Shown: positions 52,449 to 61,087, counted from the stretch's first letter. The stretch is 64,000 nucleotides of DNA from Gemmatimonadota bacterium (GCA_009840005.1 VXOR01000098.1:1-64000); one strand, 5' to 3'. Notes: a model not told the origin generated them from the letters alone. Program-made: numbers and translations.

Positions 52449-53488
52449 TCATCTTGTCATACAGCCACCACGGCCGCGGCATCGGCCAGACCATCCGCGC
52501 CTTGGGGCACGATATAATTGGGGTTATGGATGGGGAAGAAGCCCCGCGCCAACAACTTGCAGAGATTTTCCAATGTCCGGGCTTTGCCACCGCGGGCGAG
52601 TGCCTCGACGCCGTGCAGCCCGACGCCGCCCTAGTCGCGGGCAAGCACATTGAAATGCCGGATCACGTGCAGGCCTGCGTCGATCGGCGCATTCCCTACC
52701 TGCTCGACAAACCCTTTGCCGATTGTGCTGCTCGGCTTCGCCCCGCAGCCGAAGCTTCGGCCAAACACGGGGTCTTCAGTGCCCTCACGCTGCCCAACCG
52801 CGCCAGCCGCATCGTTGCCACGGTGGAGCGTTTGTTAGCTGATGGTACGTTGGGCGATGTGGTCCAGTATAGCTGCCGCCTCAACAACGGCCCGCCCTCG
52901 CGCTACGACCCGACGCCCTCGGCTTGGCACAACGATCCGGCCATTTCCGGTGGCGGCAGTTGGGCCGTAGAGGCGGCCCACGGCATTGACACCTTTCTGC
53001 AATTTGTCGGCGAGCAGACGGTACACGTGGTCGGTGCTATCATGTCCAATGCCACGCACGGCCGTGTAGTGGAGGATATTGGTTTGGGAATGCTGCGCAC
53101 GGATGGGGGCGTGACCGGCGTTATCGAAAGCGGCTACGCCTATCCGTCAGGGGTGCGCAGCGGCGACCACTTCTTCCGCTTTATCGGCACTCGCGCCATG
53201 GTGTTCCAGCAATACGGCAAAGAGGGCGAGCCGCTCATCGAAGTCCACACTACCGAGGGCGTGCAATTCAGTGAGGATTTGTCGCACGGCGAGCGCATGA
53301 CGACCATTGTCGAGCAAGCCCTGACCGCTTTGGCAGATGGGCGGTCCTTCACCCCGAATGTTGACCAAGCCGTGCGCATCCTCGAAATACAGGATGCGGT
53401 GTACGACCGCGCCCGCCGAAGCTCGCTGACCAATGGGCCGCATCCCATGGGCAACCCGCCACCCGACCGCAGATCTCCCCATGACTAA
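52439..53488 (+). CDS. Gfo/Idh/MocA-family oxidoreductase
   Basis: A 349-residue NAD(P)-dependent oxidoreductase. MRLVILSYSHHGRGIGQTIRALG is the Rossmann entry, though the GxGxxG is irregular; IPYLLDKPFADCAARLRP holds the typical EKP-like Lys region of the family, and the C-terminal half (GSWAVEAAHGIDTFLQFVGE) is the sugar-binding beta-sheet domain with a His. These enzymes oxidise or epimerise sugars and cyclitols. ATG 52439 has GAGGAG upstream and overlaps the GNAT gene, so translational coupling is likely. It ends 13 bases from the convergent GTPase. Confidence 0.88.
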   Translation: MRLVILSYSHHGRGIGQTIRALGHDIIGVMDGEEAPRQQLAEIFQCPGFATAGECLDAVQPDAALVAGKHIEMPDHVQACVDRRIPYLLDKPFADCAARLRPAAEASAKHGVFSALTLPNRASRIVATVERLLADGTLGDVVQYSCRLNNGPPSRYDPTPSAWHNDPAISGGGSWAVEAAHGIDTFLQFVGEQTVHVVGAIMSNATHGRVVEDIGLGMLRTDGGVTGVIESGYAYPSGVRSGDHFFRFIGTRAMVFQQYGKEGEPLIEVHTTEGVQFSEDLSHGERMTTIVEQALTALADGRSFTPNVDQAVRILEIQDAVYDRARRSSLTNGPHPMGNPPPDRRSPHD

Positions 53489-53501
53489 TGTGCAGTGCGA
53501 C

Positions 53502-55781
53502 CTAAATCCCTTCTACTCTACCGCCGACCTCTTCAACAGCCTTCTTGACAACTTGGCGAACGTCATCCAAGAATTTTTGGGCCGCTATGCCCGTCACGGA
53601 AGTAATAGACGGGGCAGCCGCGTTATAAATCCGCTCTATCTCTTCTGCTCTTTGGTAGCTTGATCCTATGCCCCTGAAATCAAAAGCATCTTGCCATTCA
53701 CCGAGATGTTCATTGATTAGACGTCGCTTTGCCAAACGGTGGATGCGGTTAGACACTTTCTGGCGTATCGTGTTGATGGTAGCCTGCTTTTTATCGTCCG
53801 GCGGTGGGGGAGTTATGTCCCAGCGGTCAGGGGTCTCCAGCCATCGGGAAATGCTAGCCTCTAACTGGCGAATCAGATCACTCACCGGCCGTAATCCGTC
53901 ATATTGGTCGGCCCCCATAATGGCAAGGCGCCGACACAACGCCTTAACACGTGTCCAGTGTTCCTTAGAAATATCTTCATAATATCTAAGGCCTAGCCGT
54001 CCCCACCAAGGATTTTTGAACCCGTCGGTAGCGTCCCGTAGGGCGAGTTCTAGCTGGCCAATCTTATAGATTGGATTAGCATCAGGCAGGTCGGGAGATG
54101 TAGCCGATTCCTGCATCTTCTCCAATAGGCGGTTCATATCTTTGATGAAACCGGACGGTAGTCTATCGGTGGCCTGATTCAATCCACCCAAGTAAAAGTC
54201 ATTGTCCTTTAGTCGTTGCTCTAGCATCTCCATTACCGACGGTGTCAGTTTTTCACGCAGGCCATTAAGGGCATTGCCAATTGCGGCACGAACGTGATCT
54301 CTCTTCTGGGTATAGTTGCCGAGATTATCACCCTTTACTTGGTCAAAGTGTGTGAAAACGACAGAGATTTTGTATACGTGACCGCTGTTCCCGACCGTCT
54401 CTAAGAGTTGCAAGGGGGCGGCCTGCATGGGCGATTCTGCATTGTCCACCAGCAGAATCATATCCGTTTCAGAGAACCTTTCCGTTACCTTCGTGGATAT
54501 ACTCGTCGCTTCCTTCGCTGAATGGCCTAGTCCTTCGCCGTCCAGCAGCACGAGCTTTCGGTCATTGTCCTGTAGTTCAGGTTTGGCAGGCTGAAACGGC
54601 CCGCTCACTCGAATGCCGTTGACCAACGGGGTGAGTAGCCGCCCAAACTGCTGGCTATGGTTGCTGGTAAACCACCGCACCTGTTTCAAGAAGGTGTTGC
54701 GATCCTTTTCCTCGTAATACCAATGGGAGCACCAACCCGTTTTGCCGCTATCAAATATGCCCTCTTCAATCAAGTTGAACCTGTGTTGAACAGCCTCCAT
54801 TATGTCAAGGGAGAGCCGTGTGAAGTCTTGATTCTCGTACAGTACGTCTCTGAAATCTTCCAGCCAGTCCTGTCGCTTGTTGGGATTATCGATCCCCTTA
54901 AAATCGCCGAGTTTTTCCGCAGTTTGTTTCTGTACTGCTGCTGCCACTTCCTTGATACGGACGATGTACTCGGATAGGCGATCTTTATTCTCGGTGAGCT
55001 CAGTTCCAGCAACAATTTCGTCCTCCGCCAGAGTAGCGGCCTCAGTTTCTTCCTCTCCCATTTCGTATTCGTCATCCTCTTGCTCGGGCTGTTCCTGTTG
55101 CCAAGAACCGAGGATATAGGAGAGCCGAAAACGCTGTTCTCGATGTTCTAAGAGGGCAGCGGCGATATCCTTATCAGAGGCGTTGTCAATTGCACTGATG
55201 CACGCCTCCTCCAAGCATTCCTCAATATCCCCGCGGACCTCGTGCTCGGTCATAAAAGTAACTACAGCCTTGAAAGGATGGCTAGGGGTAATAACTATCT
55301 CGATGTCAGCCGTTGTTGTCTTTGCTGTTGATGTGGAAGGGAAACGATCGCTCTTGTGGTCGGAGCCAATAAGCTGGCGCAGAAGGGTGGTTTTGCCTGC
55401 TCCCGTGGGACCAACGAGCATCACTCGTGCATATCCGTCCTCTGGCGTAGGCAGTCTAATCATATCCTCTCGTAATTTTTTAGAATCGACGCGCCCAGCC
55501 TCCATGTTGTCAAAGAAGGCCGAAACAACGACGCTATCGAACTGCTGCTCGGCCTCGGCACGCCGGTCAAGACTCCACCAGGAGGAGTTGGCAAGCAGTT
55601 GGTTAAGCTGCTCAACCAGCCGATCAGCCTCGGCATCGTCCTTCGTCCCAAGACCACGCCGCACCTTTAGTCCAAATTTACCTCGGGTGTCTGTACGACG
55701 TGGATGGCTGAAAATTACGCTCCAGCCTGGTCGATTTTGTGAGCGCGTTTTGGATGCTTTGTAGGTGGTTTTGCTTGCCAT
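53502..55781 (-). CDS. Large P-loop GTPase with integrase-arm-like N-terminus
   Basis: A 759-residue protein. Residues 19-80 (GWSVIFSHPRRTDTRGKFG, VRRGLGTKDDAEADRLVEQL) look like the arm-type DNA-binding or SAM-like start of tyrosine integrases. Walker A GPTGAGKTT is at about 124-132, a Thr/Ser-rich switch (STAKTTTADIEIV) follows, Walker B is near 415 (LVLLDGEGLGH) and a G4-like VFTHFDQVKG near 475. Long helical segments fill the rest, as in dynamin-like GTPases. No transmembrane segment. Unlike its neighbours it is A/T-richer and has its own promoter with paired operators. I infer a DNA-linked GTPase, perhaps anti-phage; no family name is certain. Confidence 0.72.
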   Translation of the reverse strand: MASKTTYKASKTRSQNRPGWSVIFSHPRRTDTRGKFGLKVRRGLGTKDDAEADRLVEQLNQLLANSSWWSLDRRAEAEQQFDSVVVSAFFDNMEAGRVDSKKLREDMIRLPTPEDGYARVMLVGPTGAGKTTLLRQLIGSDHKSDRFPSTSTAKTTTADIEIVITPSHPFKAVVTFMTEHEVRGDIEECLEEACISAIDNASDKDIAAALLEHREQRFRLSYILGSWQQEQPEQEDDEYEMGEEETEAATLAEDEIVAGTELTENKDRLSEYIVRIKEVAAAVQKQTAEKLGDFKGIDNPNKRQDWLEDFRDVLYENQDFTRLSLDIMEAVQHRFNLIEEGIFDSGKTGWCSHWYYEEKDRNTFLKQVRWFTSNHSQQFGRLLTPLVNGIRVSGPFQPAKPELQDNDRKLVLLDGEGLGHSAKEATSISTKVTERFSETDMILLVDNAESPMQAAPLQLLETVGNSGHVYKISVVFTHFDQVKGDNLGNYTQKRDHVRAAIGNALNGLREKLTPSVMEMLEQRLKDNDFYLGGLNQATDRLPSGFIKDMNRLLEKMQESATSPDLPDANPIYKIGQLELALRDATDGFKNPWWGRLGLRYYEDISKEHWTRVKALCRRLAIMGADQYDGLRPVSDLIRQLEASISRWLETPDRWDITPPPPDDKKQATINTIRQKVSNRIHRLAKRRLINEHLGEWQDAFDFRGIGSSYQRAEEIERIYNAAAPSITSVTGIAAQKFLDDVRQVVKKAVEEVGGRVEGI

Positions 55782-55809
55782 CGTCTTTCTCCTTGATTGA
55801 GAAGATATG

Positions 55810-55892
55810 TTGTTCGATGTTGTAGCGAGAAAAGAAAATAGATAGCGACAAGCGTCTTGTCAAGAATTCTTAGTACAACATCGAACAACATT
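55810..55892 (-). promoter_or_regulatory. Promoter flanked by paired 17-bp operators
   Basis: On the minus strand TTGACA (55865-55860) and TATTTT (55842-55837) are separated by exactly 17 bases, a strong sigma70 promoter for the GTPase. It is bracketed by a perfect 17-base inverted repeat: TGTTGTTCGATGTTGTA at 55810-55826 (in the 5' leader) and its complement at 55876-55892 (just upstream of -35). This is the layout of operator sites allowing repression or looping. A second palindrome (GACAAG-CGT-CTTGTC, 55849-55863) lies between them. Confidence 0.75.
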
Positions 55893-55953
55893 GTTGTAGA
55901 TCTTAAGATGAAGCAACGTTCAACAGCCGAATGCGGGATCATCATGCGGATAT

Positions 55954-56081
55954 GCGGCGCGGCGGATAGCTACGGGCTGTAAGCTGCTTATATAGTTGGA
56001 TGGTTCGCTGAGCCGCGTCTTCCCATTTTGAAGGCCGCGGCTCGTTGGCATCCTTGGCGTAATAGTCGTTGGCGGGGAGCG
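55954..56081 (-). pseudogene. Degenerate copy of the 3' end of the GT4 gene
   Basis: 55954-56081 resembles the 3' end of the glycosyltransferase gene at about 56840-56951: GGCGCGGCGG, GCTGCTTATA, GTTCGCTG.GCCGCGTCTTCCCA, GGCTCGTTGGC.TCCTTGG and CGTTGGCGG blocks are shared in order. In translation it repeats the C-terminal GRQRAAAF block, but one extra base (TTCAAAATGG against TTCACGTGG) shifts the frame. It is a non-coding remnant, probably from duplication or from insertion of HicBA-region DNA between the two copies. 56082-56188 holds nothing more that I recognise. Confidence 0.6.
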
Positions 56082-56188
56082 ACGCGATTATGGGAATAGC
56101 GGGAGGAGCGCAGATTTACAGGATGTGTTCTGTCGTTATATATGGCTTGGGGCGGGCGTTGGGGTGGCGAGGGGGTGGTTGAAAACGA

Positions 56189-56440
56189 TCATTTCAAAAG
56201 TCCAAGACGCTCGAGGTCGTTCTCTCCCCACCGAACTTGTTTCTCAATGATTGACTTGAGAGTACCGATAGCAAAGGTCTGGTTCATATTGTGAAGGTGA
56301 ATAGTCGTCGTTCTCCCATCTGGGTGAATAAAAAGACGGATCGCGCCTTTCCTTTTGTATTCGCGAAACCCGTCTCTTTTTAATGCCCGTATCAATCTGC
56401 GTGCTGTCAGTGAGCGAAGTCTGCTATAATCAATCGCCAT
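56189..56440 (-). CDS. hicA: HicA-family mRNA interferase toxin
   Basis: An 83-residue toxin with the HicA double-stranded-RNA-binding-like fold: SLTARRLIRALKRDGFREYKRKGAIRLFIHPDGR (helix and strand with GFR and GA residues), then TTTIHLHNMN with the catalytic His residue region (IHLH), and a C-terminal helix GTLKSIIEKQ. The gene follows hicB after one base in the same transcript. Expected action is cleavage of mRNA when HicB is lost. ATG 56440 lies next to the hicB stop. Confidence 0.85.
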   Translation of the reverse strand: MAIDYSRLRSLTARRLIRALKRDGFREYKRKGAIRLFIHPDGRTTTIHLHNMNQTFAIGTLKSIIEKQVRWGENDLERLGLLK

Positions 56441-56441
56441 A

Positions 56442-56711
56442 CTAGACGGCTACGGCGACCAAAGGAACATCGCTGACCTGAATTTGCGAAGGTGGGTCAG
56501 TAGGTATGTCTTCTCCAATTTCCAGCAGATGCGCAACGAGAAGATCAACAGCATTTTCTAAATTCTCTAAAGCCTCTTTCTCAGTATATCCCCAACTCGC
56601 AGCCCCTTTATGCTCTAGCTCGGGAATATAGGCTCGCCAGACCGCTTTCTCATCGGGCTCATCGGGCCACTTGTCTTGCTCTAAAACAGCCTGAAACAAA
56701 TACGTTTTCAT
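56442..56711 (-). CDS. hicB: HicB-family antitoxin
   Basis: An 89-residue antitoxin of the HicB type: KTYLFQAVLEQDKW, WRAYIPELEHKGAASWGYTEKEALENLENAVDLLVAHL (the RNase H-like degraded fold with the GxTxxEALxN region) and a short variable tail VSDVPLVAVAV, which lacks a ribbon-helix-helix domain. AAAGGAGGG precedes the ATG. Here hicB comes first and hicA second, an order found in many HicBA modules. It would neutralise HicA and perhaps bind its own promoter through a partner. Confidence 0.85.
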   Translation of the reverse strand: MKTYLFQAVLEQDKWPDEPDEKAVWRAYIPELEHKGAASWGYTEKEALENLENAVDLLVAHLLEIGEDIPTDPPSQIQVSDVPLVAVAV

Positions 56712-56850
56712 ACAGATCCCTCCTTTTTATTCGCGCTTCAGAACCCCCTCGACGGGACCCGCCAGCTTCCTCGACTAGTAATAGTTTACAACTCGCGGCA
56801 AATTAACCCAAATGTGGAGCGGACCGGACGAGACGCCTGCGGCGCGGCGG

Positions 56851-58002
56851 CTATAGCTGCTTATACAATTGAATAGTTCGCTGGGCCGCGTCTTCCCACG
56901 TGAAGGCAGCGGCTCGTTGGCGTCCTTGGTGCGCTAGCCGTTGGCGGAGCGCGGAATCGGTTAGCAGGCGCTGCATCCCGGCGGCGATGGAGGCGGTGTC
57001 GAGCGGATCGACGAGCACTGCATCTTCTCCGGCGATTTCGGCGAGCGACGAACAGTTCGACGTGAGTACCGGACAGCCGCTGGCCATTGCTTCGAGTACG
57101 GGCAGCCCGAATCCTTCTATCAGCGATGGAAACGCGAAAAAGAGCGCGTGGGCAAAACAGGCGCGGATTTGCTCGTCGCTGAGTTGGCCGGCGAGGAGCA
57201 CCCGGTCGCTCAGGCCGAGTTGATGCGCCAGCATCACGAGTGCAGGATTGCCCTCGCCGCGGCCGGCGAACACGAGGGCGAGAGCGGGATAGTCCGAGGC
57301 GACTTGGGCAAAGGCACGCACCAGCCGAGGCAGGTTTTTGTAGGGTAAGCTGTTGCCTAGGCCAAAGACAAAGGGCCGTTTTGCAAGACCGGCGAGAATA
57401 TCCTGCTGCACACGGTTTTGGTCGGTCGCGTGGCCCAAGTCAAACTGGGCCGGTTCCGCGTTGTCCGAGTGCCAGGCGGAAGCCACGCCGTGGAGGATGG
57501 CGGTTACTTTGTCGGCGGAGACGCCGTGGTCGAGCGCAGCTTGGCGCGTACTGGCGGAGACGGCGACGATGTGGTCCGCCGTGTCGATGGCTCGGCGGAT
57601 ACCGAAGCTGCCCAGAGATCCTTTGACCCACCGCCGCCATCGCCGTCCGTCGGAGAGGTAAGAATGATCCACCCAGATCAGATCGTGCAGGGTGATGACG
57701 ACGCGCCGAGCGTGCACGCCGATGGGGAGAAAGTGGTATAGGGAGTGGTACACGTCGGCGTCGAGGGTGTTGATGACCCGGGCACCGGCGAGGATGTTGT
57801 GCGGCGAGGAAATATCGTGCGGTGAAAAAATTTCCCTGAAGTTGGCCTGATCGGCGATGGGACCGTGGCGAGAGGGTCGGCGGACGACGATGTACTCGTT
57901 TTCGCGGTCTAGCTTGGCGATGTGGCTGACGAGGTCGGCGGCGTAGCGGCCGAGGCTGGTGGGCACATCGCGCAGAGAGCGAGCGTCGATGCAGATCCTC
58001 AT
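56851..58002 (-). CDS. GT4-family glycosyltransferase
   Basis: A 383-residue glycosyltransferase of the GT-B fold, group 1. N-terminal MRICIDARSLRDVPTSLGRYAADL is the acceptor-side opening; the C-terminal half has FVFGLGNSLPYKNLPRLVRAF, FPSLIEGFGLPVLEAMASGCPVLTSNCSSLAEIAG (the ExFGxPxxEAMA sugar-nucleotide motif) and DPLDTASIAAGM. It adds a sugar to a lipid or glycan in the envelope. I start at ATG 58002, which overlaps the DUF3047 stop (ATGA); the longer frame to 58464 runs antisense to the DUF3047 coding logic. Last gene of a four-gene operon. Confidence 0.92.
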   Translation of the reverse strand: MRICIDARSLRDVPTSLGRYAADLVSHIAKLDRENEYIVVRRPSRHGPIADQANFREIFSPHDISSPHNILAGARVINTLDADVYHSLYHFLPIGVHARRVVITLHDLIWVDHSYLSDGRRWRRWVKGSLGSFGIRRAIDTADHIVAVSASTRQAALDHGVSADKVTAILHGVASAWHSDNAEPAQFDLGHATDQNRVQQDILAGLAKRPFVFGLGNSLPYKNLPRLVRAFAQVASDYPALALVFAGRGEGNPALVMLAHQLGLSDRVLLAGQLSDEQIRACFAHALFFAFPSLIEGFGLPVLEAMASGCPVLTSNCSSLAEIAGEDAVLVDPLDTASIAAGMQRLLTDSALRQRLAHQGRQRAAAFTWEDAAQRTIQLYKQL

Positions 58003-58748
58003 GGGGGGAGGCCGGCGCAGTAGTTGGGGATGTGCGCCAGTGCTGACCGCGGCCAGACCCGGAAGTCGGCGTAGGCGGCTGCGGCGTACCCCCGAGTCGA
58101 ATTGGCATCGGTGAGTAAGGCGATGCCAATGGTTTTTTTCGGCAGCTTGGACGACAAAATGCGCTCGTGATCTTTTTCTAGATCGACCCACTCTTGCAGC
58201 CATTGCCCCAACTTCTCCGGCCCGCTTTGGAGCACGACAAACCAGGGGCGGGCAATTCCTTTGCGGCGGGAGACGGTGCCTGGGGCTAAGGTCGTACTCC
58301 ACACGTATTTGATTTGTCGCGGGATGCCGAGGAGGTTGCGCGAAAAAATGACGTGTACCCCAGCGGCGCTGTCGTTGGTCTCGGTGTAGCGTTCGTCGCC
58401 CCCCGGTGGCAAGGCGTCGGTGCGCCAGCACCAAGTCATAATCGGGTATTGCCGGGGATTCCAATGGAATCGCTTCATGAGAACGACCGAGTGGCCGGTG
58501 TCTTGGGCGGCTAGGTAGCGGCGGCCGTTGACCTCGCGGACGGCGTAGAGTTTGGGTTTGTCATCGTCCTTGCTGCGCCAGCGCCAGGCACGGGGCAGGC
58601 TGTCTAGGGGCGTGGAGGCAAAGTCTTCAATGACGATGTAAGGGGGGGCTTCATGCTCGCCTCCAGCCGGTGGCGCATCTTGGGCAGAGGCAGTGTAGAG
58701 AGAGAGGGCGCAGCAGCCCGCCAGGCAAGCGAGTATGTGTCGACGCAT
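57999..58748 (-). CDS. DUF3047 exported protein
   Basis: A 249-residue protein with a signal peptide (ILACLAGCCALSLYTASAQ) and the DUF3047 pattern: VIEDFASTPLDSLPRAWRWRSK, MTWCWRTDALPPGGDERYTETNDSAAGVHVIFSRN, YVWSTTLAPG and IGIALLTDANSTRGYAAAAYADFRV. It has the jelly-roll-like beta layout of carbohydrate-associated domains. Role unknown; the operon suggests periplasmic handling of a glycolipid. It follows the membrane-protein gene by 24 bases and overlaps the glycosyltransferase start. Confidence 0.88.
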   Translation of the reverse strand: MRRHILACLAGCCALSLYTASAQDAPPAGGEHEAPPYIVIEDFASTPLDSLPRAWRWRSKDDDKPKLYAVREVNGRRYLAAQDTGHSVVLMKRFHWNPRQYPIMTWCWRTDALPPGGDERYTETNDSAAGVHVIFSRNLLGIPRQIKYVWSTTLAPGTVSRRKGIARPWFVVLQSGPEKLGQWLQEWVDLEKDHERILSSKLPKKTIGIALLTDANSTRGYAAAAYADFRVWPRSALAHIPNYCAGLPP

Positions 58749-58772
58749 TGCTCTATCCCTTGTGAGTCGGGA

Positions 58773-59804
58773 TCAGCGCGGGTTTTCTTGTTCCTGCAGC
58801 ATGGTTAAGGCCGTTGCGGGACGGCGCTGGAGCGCGGTGCGACTCATGTAGCTGAGAAAAATCCAGCCAATGAAAATCCAAAACACGCGGCGCATGCGGC
58901 GCGTAAGACCCAAGGACAGGCCGAGAGACGGATCCAGCCCCAAGCTGGAAAACAGAAATACGAGGCTGCCTTCCATGACCCCGATATTGGAGGGCATGAA
59001 GAAGAACAGGCCGTTGATAACCGCGCCCAAGGCGTTGAGTAGAAAACAAAACCAAAAACCGACGCCCGCGTCCAGTGCCCAGAGGATGGCGTAGGTCTCA
59101 CAGGTGCCCATAAACCAGCCGATGCTCTGAAAGAACAAGGCGCGCAGGAAGCGAGTGCGGTGGGTGCGGTAAAAGGTGCCGATGTTGGTGTCGATGCGCG
59201 CCGCGCGCCCCATATTGCGCTCGATTAGGTCGGTGCGCAGACCAGCTGAGCGGAGCAGTTTGAGCAGGGACGTGAACATGTGCTCTTGACGCTTGTAGAA
59301 GACCCAGAAGGCCGCTAAGCTGACAATGAGCAAACCGGCGAAAAAAGCCCGGTACTCCAAGGGAATAAGCTCGGACACGTCGTGGTAGTAGAACAACAGC
59401 CCAAGGCCGAGGATGGTAAAGGACAGGCCGACCGCAATTTGCGCGGTTTTGTCAACGACCACCGAAGCCATGCCGCGCGGACCGGGTGTTCGGTGGGTGA
59501 GCAAATAGGCCTTGACCGGCTCGCCGCCGAGATTAGCCAGCGGCGTGAGTTGATTGACCGCCTCGCCGGCCAGCTTGGCCGCGAAAAGGGTGAGCAGCCG
59601 CGGTTTGAAGGCGTCGGGCGGGAAGGCGAAGTTCCAAGCAATCGTGTTGGAAAGATGCCAGGCGCACGAGGGTAGCAACAGCAGGGGGAACATCCACTTG
59701 ATCGCGTCTAAATGGTGGAGTACCTCATCGACCCCGAGCTGGCCGACGAGATAGCCCAGCAGCAGGAAGCCCAAGGCGACCATGGAAATTTGCAGGGCTT
59801 TCAC
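58773..59804 (-). CDS. UPF0104/LPG-synthase-TM-type membrane protein
   Basis: A 343-residue integral membrane protein of the lysylphosphatidylglycerol synthase transmembrane (UPF0104) type: VKALQISMVALGFLLLGYLV first helix, FAAKLAGEAVNQLTPLANLGGEPVKAYLL conserved block, FFQSIGWFMGTCETYAIL, and FFFMPSNIGVMEGSLVFLFSSLG near the end. Members are flippase-like or lipid-linked helper proteins. I start at GTG 59804, which overlaps the preceding stop as GTGA; longer frames are not supported. The operon implies a role in moving or modifying a lipid. Confidence 0.88.
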   Translation of the reverse strand: MKALQISMVALGFLLLGYLVGQLGVDEVLHHLDAIKWMFPLLLLPSCAWHLSNTIAWNFAFPPDAFKPRLLTLFAAKLAGEAVNQLTPLANLGGEPVKAYLLTHRTPGPRGMASVVVDKTAQIAVGLSFTILGLGLLFYYHDVSELIPLEYRAFFAGLLIVSLAAFWVFYKRQEHMFTSLLKLLRSAGLRTDLIERNMGRAARIDTNIGTFYRTHRTRFLRALFFQSIGWFMGTCETYAILWALDAGVGFWFCFLLNALGAVINGLFFFMPSNIGVMEGSLVFLFSSLGLDPSLGLSLGLTRRMRRVFWIFIGWIFLSYMSRTALQRRPATALTMLQEQENPR

Positions 59805-61087
59805 GCGGCTTCCTCTGGGTTGACGGCCGGGGTCGGCAGCGCGGCAATCTGCCGCTCGGCGGCGCGCTGGTTGCCCATCAGCCGGTAGTGGGTGGTCAAA
59901 ACGCCTAGCGCCGCTACGTGCAGCAGGACGACGAGGAGCCAATAAACGACCGCCAACAGATTGGCCACCAAGCCGATGGCAATGAACAACGAGAGGAAAT
60001 CCCGCTTGGTAATAAAGCCGGTGCGCTCTAGGAACCGATAGCTCCAGTCTTTTTCGCCATCGGGCACCTTGTTGCCCAAGTCGCCGAGGTAGTACTGTAG
60101 GCTGCCAGTACCGGTTTTCAGGGCGTAGCTGTAGAGCAGGGCTAGAGTCAGGACCAACGAGACGATGGCGGAGATGCCGGCGTAGATGGGCAGGTAGTTG
60201 TCGGGATAAAGATGCCACATACCGGCCATCAGCGCGGCGTAGCCGAAGAGATAGGCGAGGTTATCAGTGACGGTGTCGAACCAAGCGCCGAATTTGGTCT
60301 CGGCCAGCTTGACGCGGGCGATTTCGCCGTCGCAGCCATCGAGGATGGAGGCGAGTTGCCAGAGGATGCCAGCGCATGCGAGCCGCAGGTAGGAGTCGGG
60401 CTGCGTTGCCAGATAGGCGGCAAACAGGCCCGGGCACAGGACCATGAAAAAGGTCACCATGTTGGGCGAGATGCCGGTATCGACGATGAGCTTGCTGATG
60501 GGCACCGAGATGCGCACGTTGAGCAGGCGCGCTACTGTGCCGCTGGTGGTCTTGCTCACTTGGTCGAAGAGCATATTTTTGGCGGCGCGTGCGCTGCGCT
60601 TGTCAGTCACGCGTTGCCACAGGTGCGGCGCGATGTCTTCGCAGCGGTGCGGACGCGCTACGAGCGCACTCCAAAGGTCGCCGGTTAGCGCATTCGAGGA
60701 CAACGCGCCCGCAGCGCAGAGGAACGCCCCGCTGCTGACGCCTTGGCTAGTCTGGGCAACGAGGTCGTTTCGCTGTAGGCCCGCGTCGATGAGAGCTTGC
60801 AGCGAGGAGTGGTGGTGGACGCAATCACCTCTGAGCAGCAGCAAGGGGGTGTCGGGTAGGCGGGCGGCCTCTGGGGTGGTTTGCTCTACTTGGATGTCGA
60901 GGTCGGGGGTTAAGGATTTGCTGCTGGGGGTATGGCCGGGGGGAAGCACGACCAAGACGCGCTTGATGCCCGCGCTGGCCAAGGTGCGGACCCCGCGTTG
61001 GAGGAGGGTGCGGCCAGCAACCTGCACATTGGTTGCCGCGCCAGCGGGAAAGACCAAAATTCCTTGTTCAATTGCGCGCTTTGGCAT
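59801..61087 (-). CDS. Fusion of NTase-like and CDP-alcohol phosphatidyltransferase domains
   Basis: A 428-residue two-part protein. Residues about 1-170 resemble a nucleotidyltransferase fold (GILVFPAGAATNVQVAGRTLLQRGVRTLASAGIKRVLVV), but the usual GxGxRxxP loop is not present, so catalysis is doubtful. Residues about 190-410 are a CDP-alcohol phosphotransferase with the DGxxARxxxxxxxxGxxxD motif (LDGCDGEIARVKLAETKFGAWFDTVTDN) and several membrane helices. The order recalls the bifunctional inositol-phosphate cytidylyltransferase/DIPP synthase. It would join an alcohol phosphate to a lipid or polyol. First gene of the envelope operon. Confidence 0.85.
   Translation of the reverse strand: MPKRAIEQGILVFPAGAATNVQVAGRTLLQRGVRTLASAGIKRVLVVLPPGHTPSSKSLTPDLDIQVEQTTPEAARLPDTPLLLLRGDCVHHHSSLQALIDAGLQRNDLVAQTSQGVSSGAFLCAAGALSSNALTGDLWSALVARPHRCEDIAPHLWQRVTDKRSARAAKNMLFDQVSKTTSGTVARLLNVRISVPISKLIVDTGISPNMVTFFMVLCPGLFAAYLATQPDSYLRLACAGILWQLASILDGCDGEIARVKLAETKFGAWFDTVTDNLAYLFGYAALMAGMWHLYPDNYLPIYAGISAIVSLVLTLALLYSYALKTGTGSLQYYLGDLGNKVPDGEKDWSYRFLERTGFITKRDFLSLFIAIGLVANLLAVVYWLLVVLLHVAALGVLTTHYRLMGNQRAAERQIAALPTPAVNPEEAA

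Noticed and set aside
58002..58464. N-terminal extension of the glycosyltransferase
   Set aside because: It overlaps the DUF3047 gene in another frame, and the ATGA overlap at 57999-58002 marks the start.
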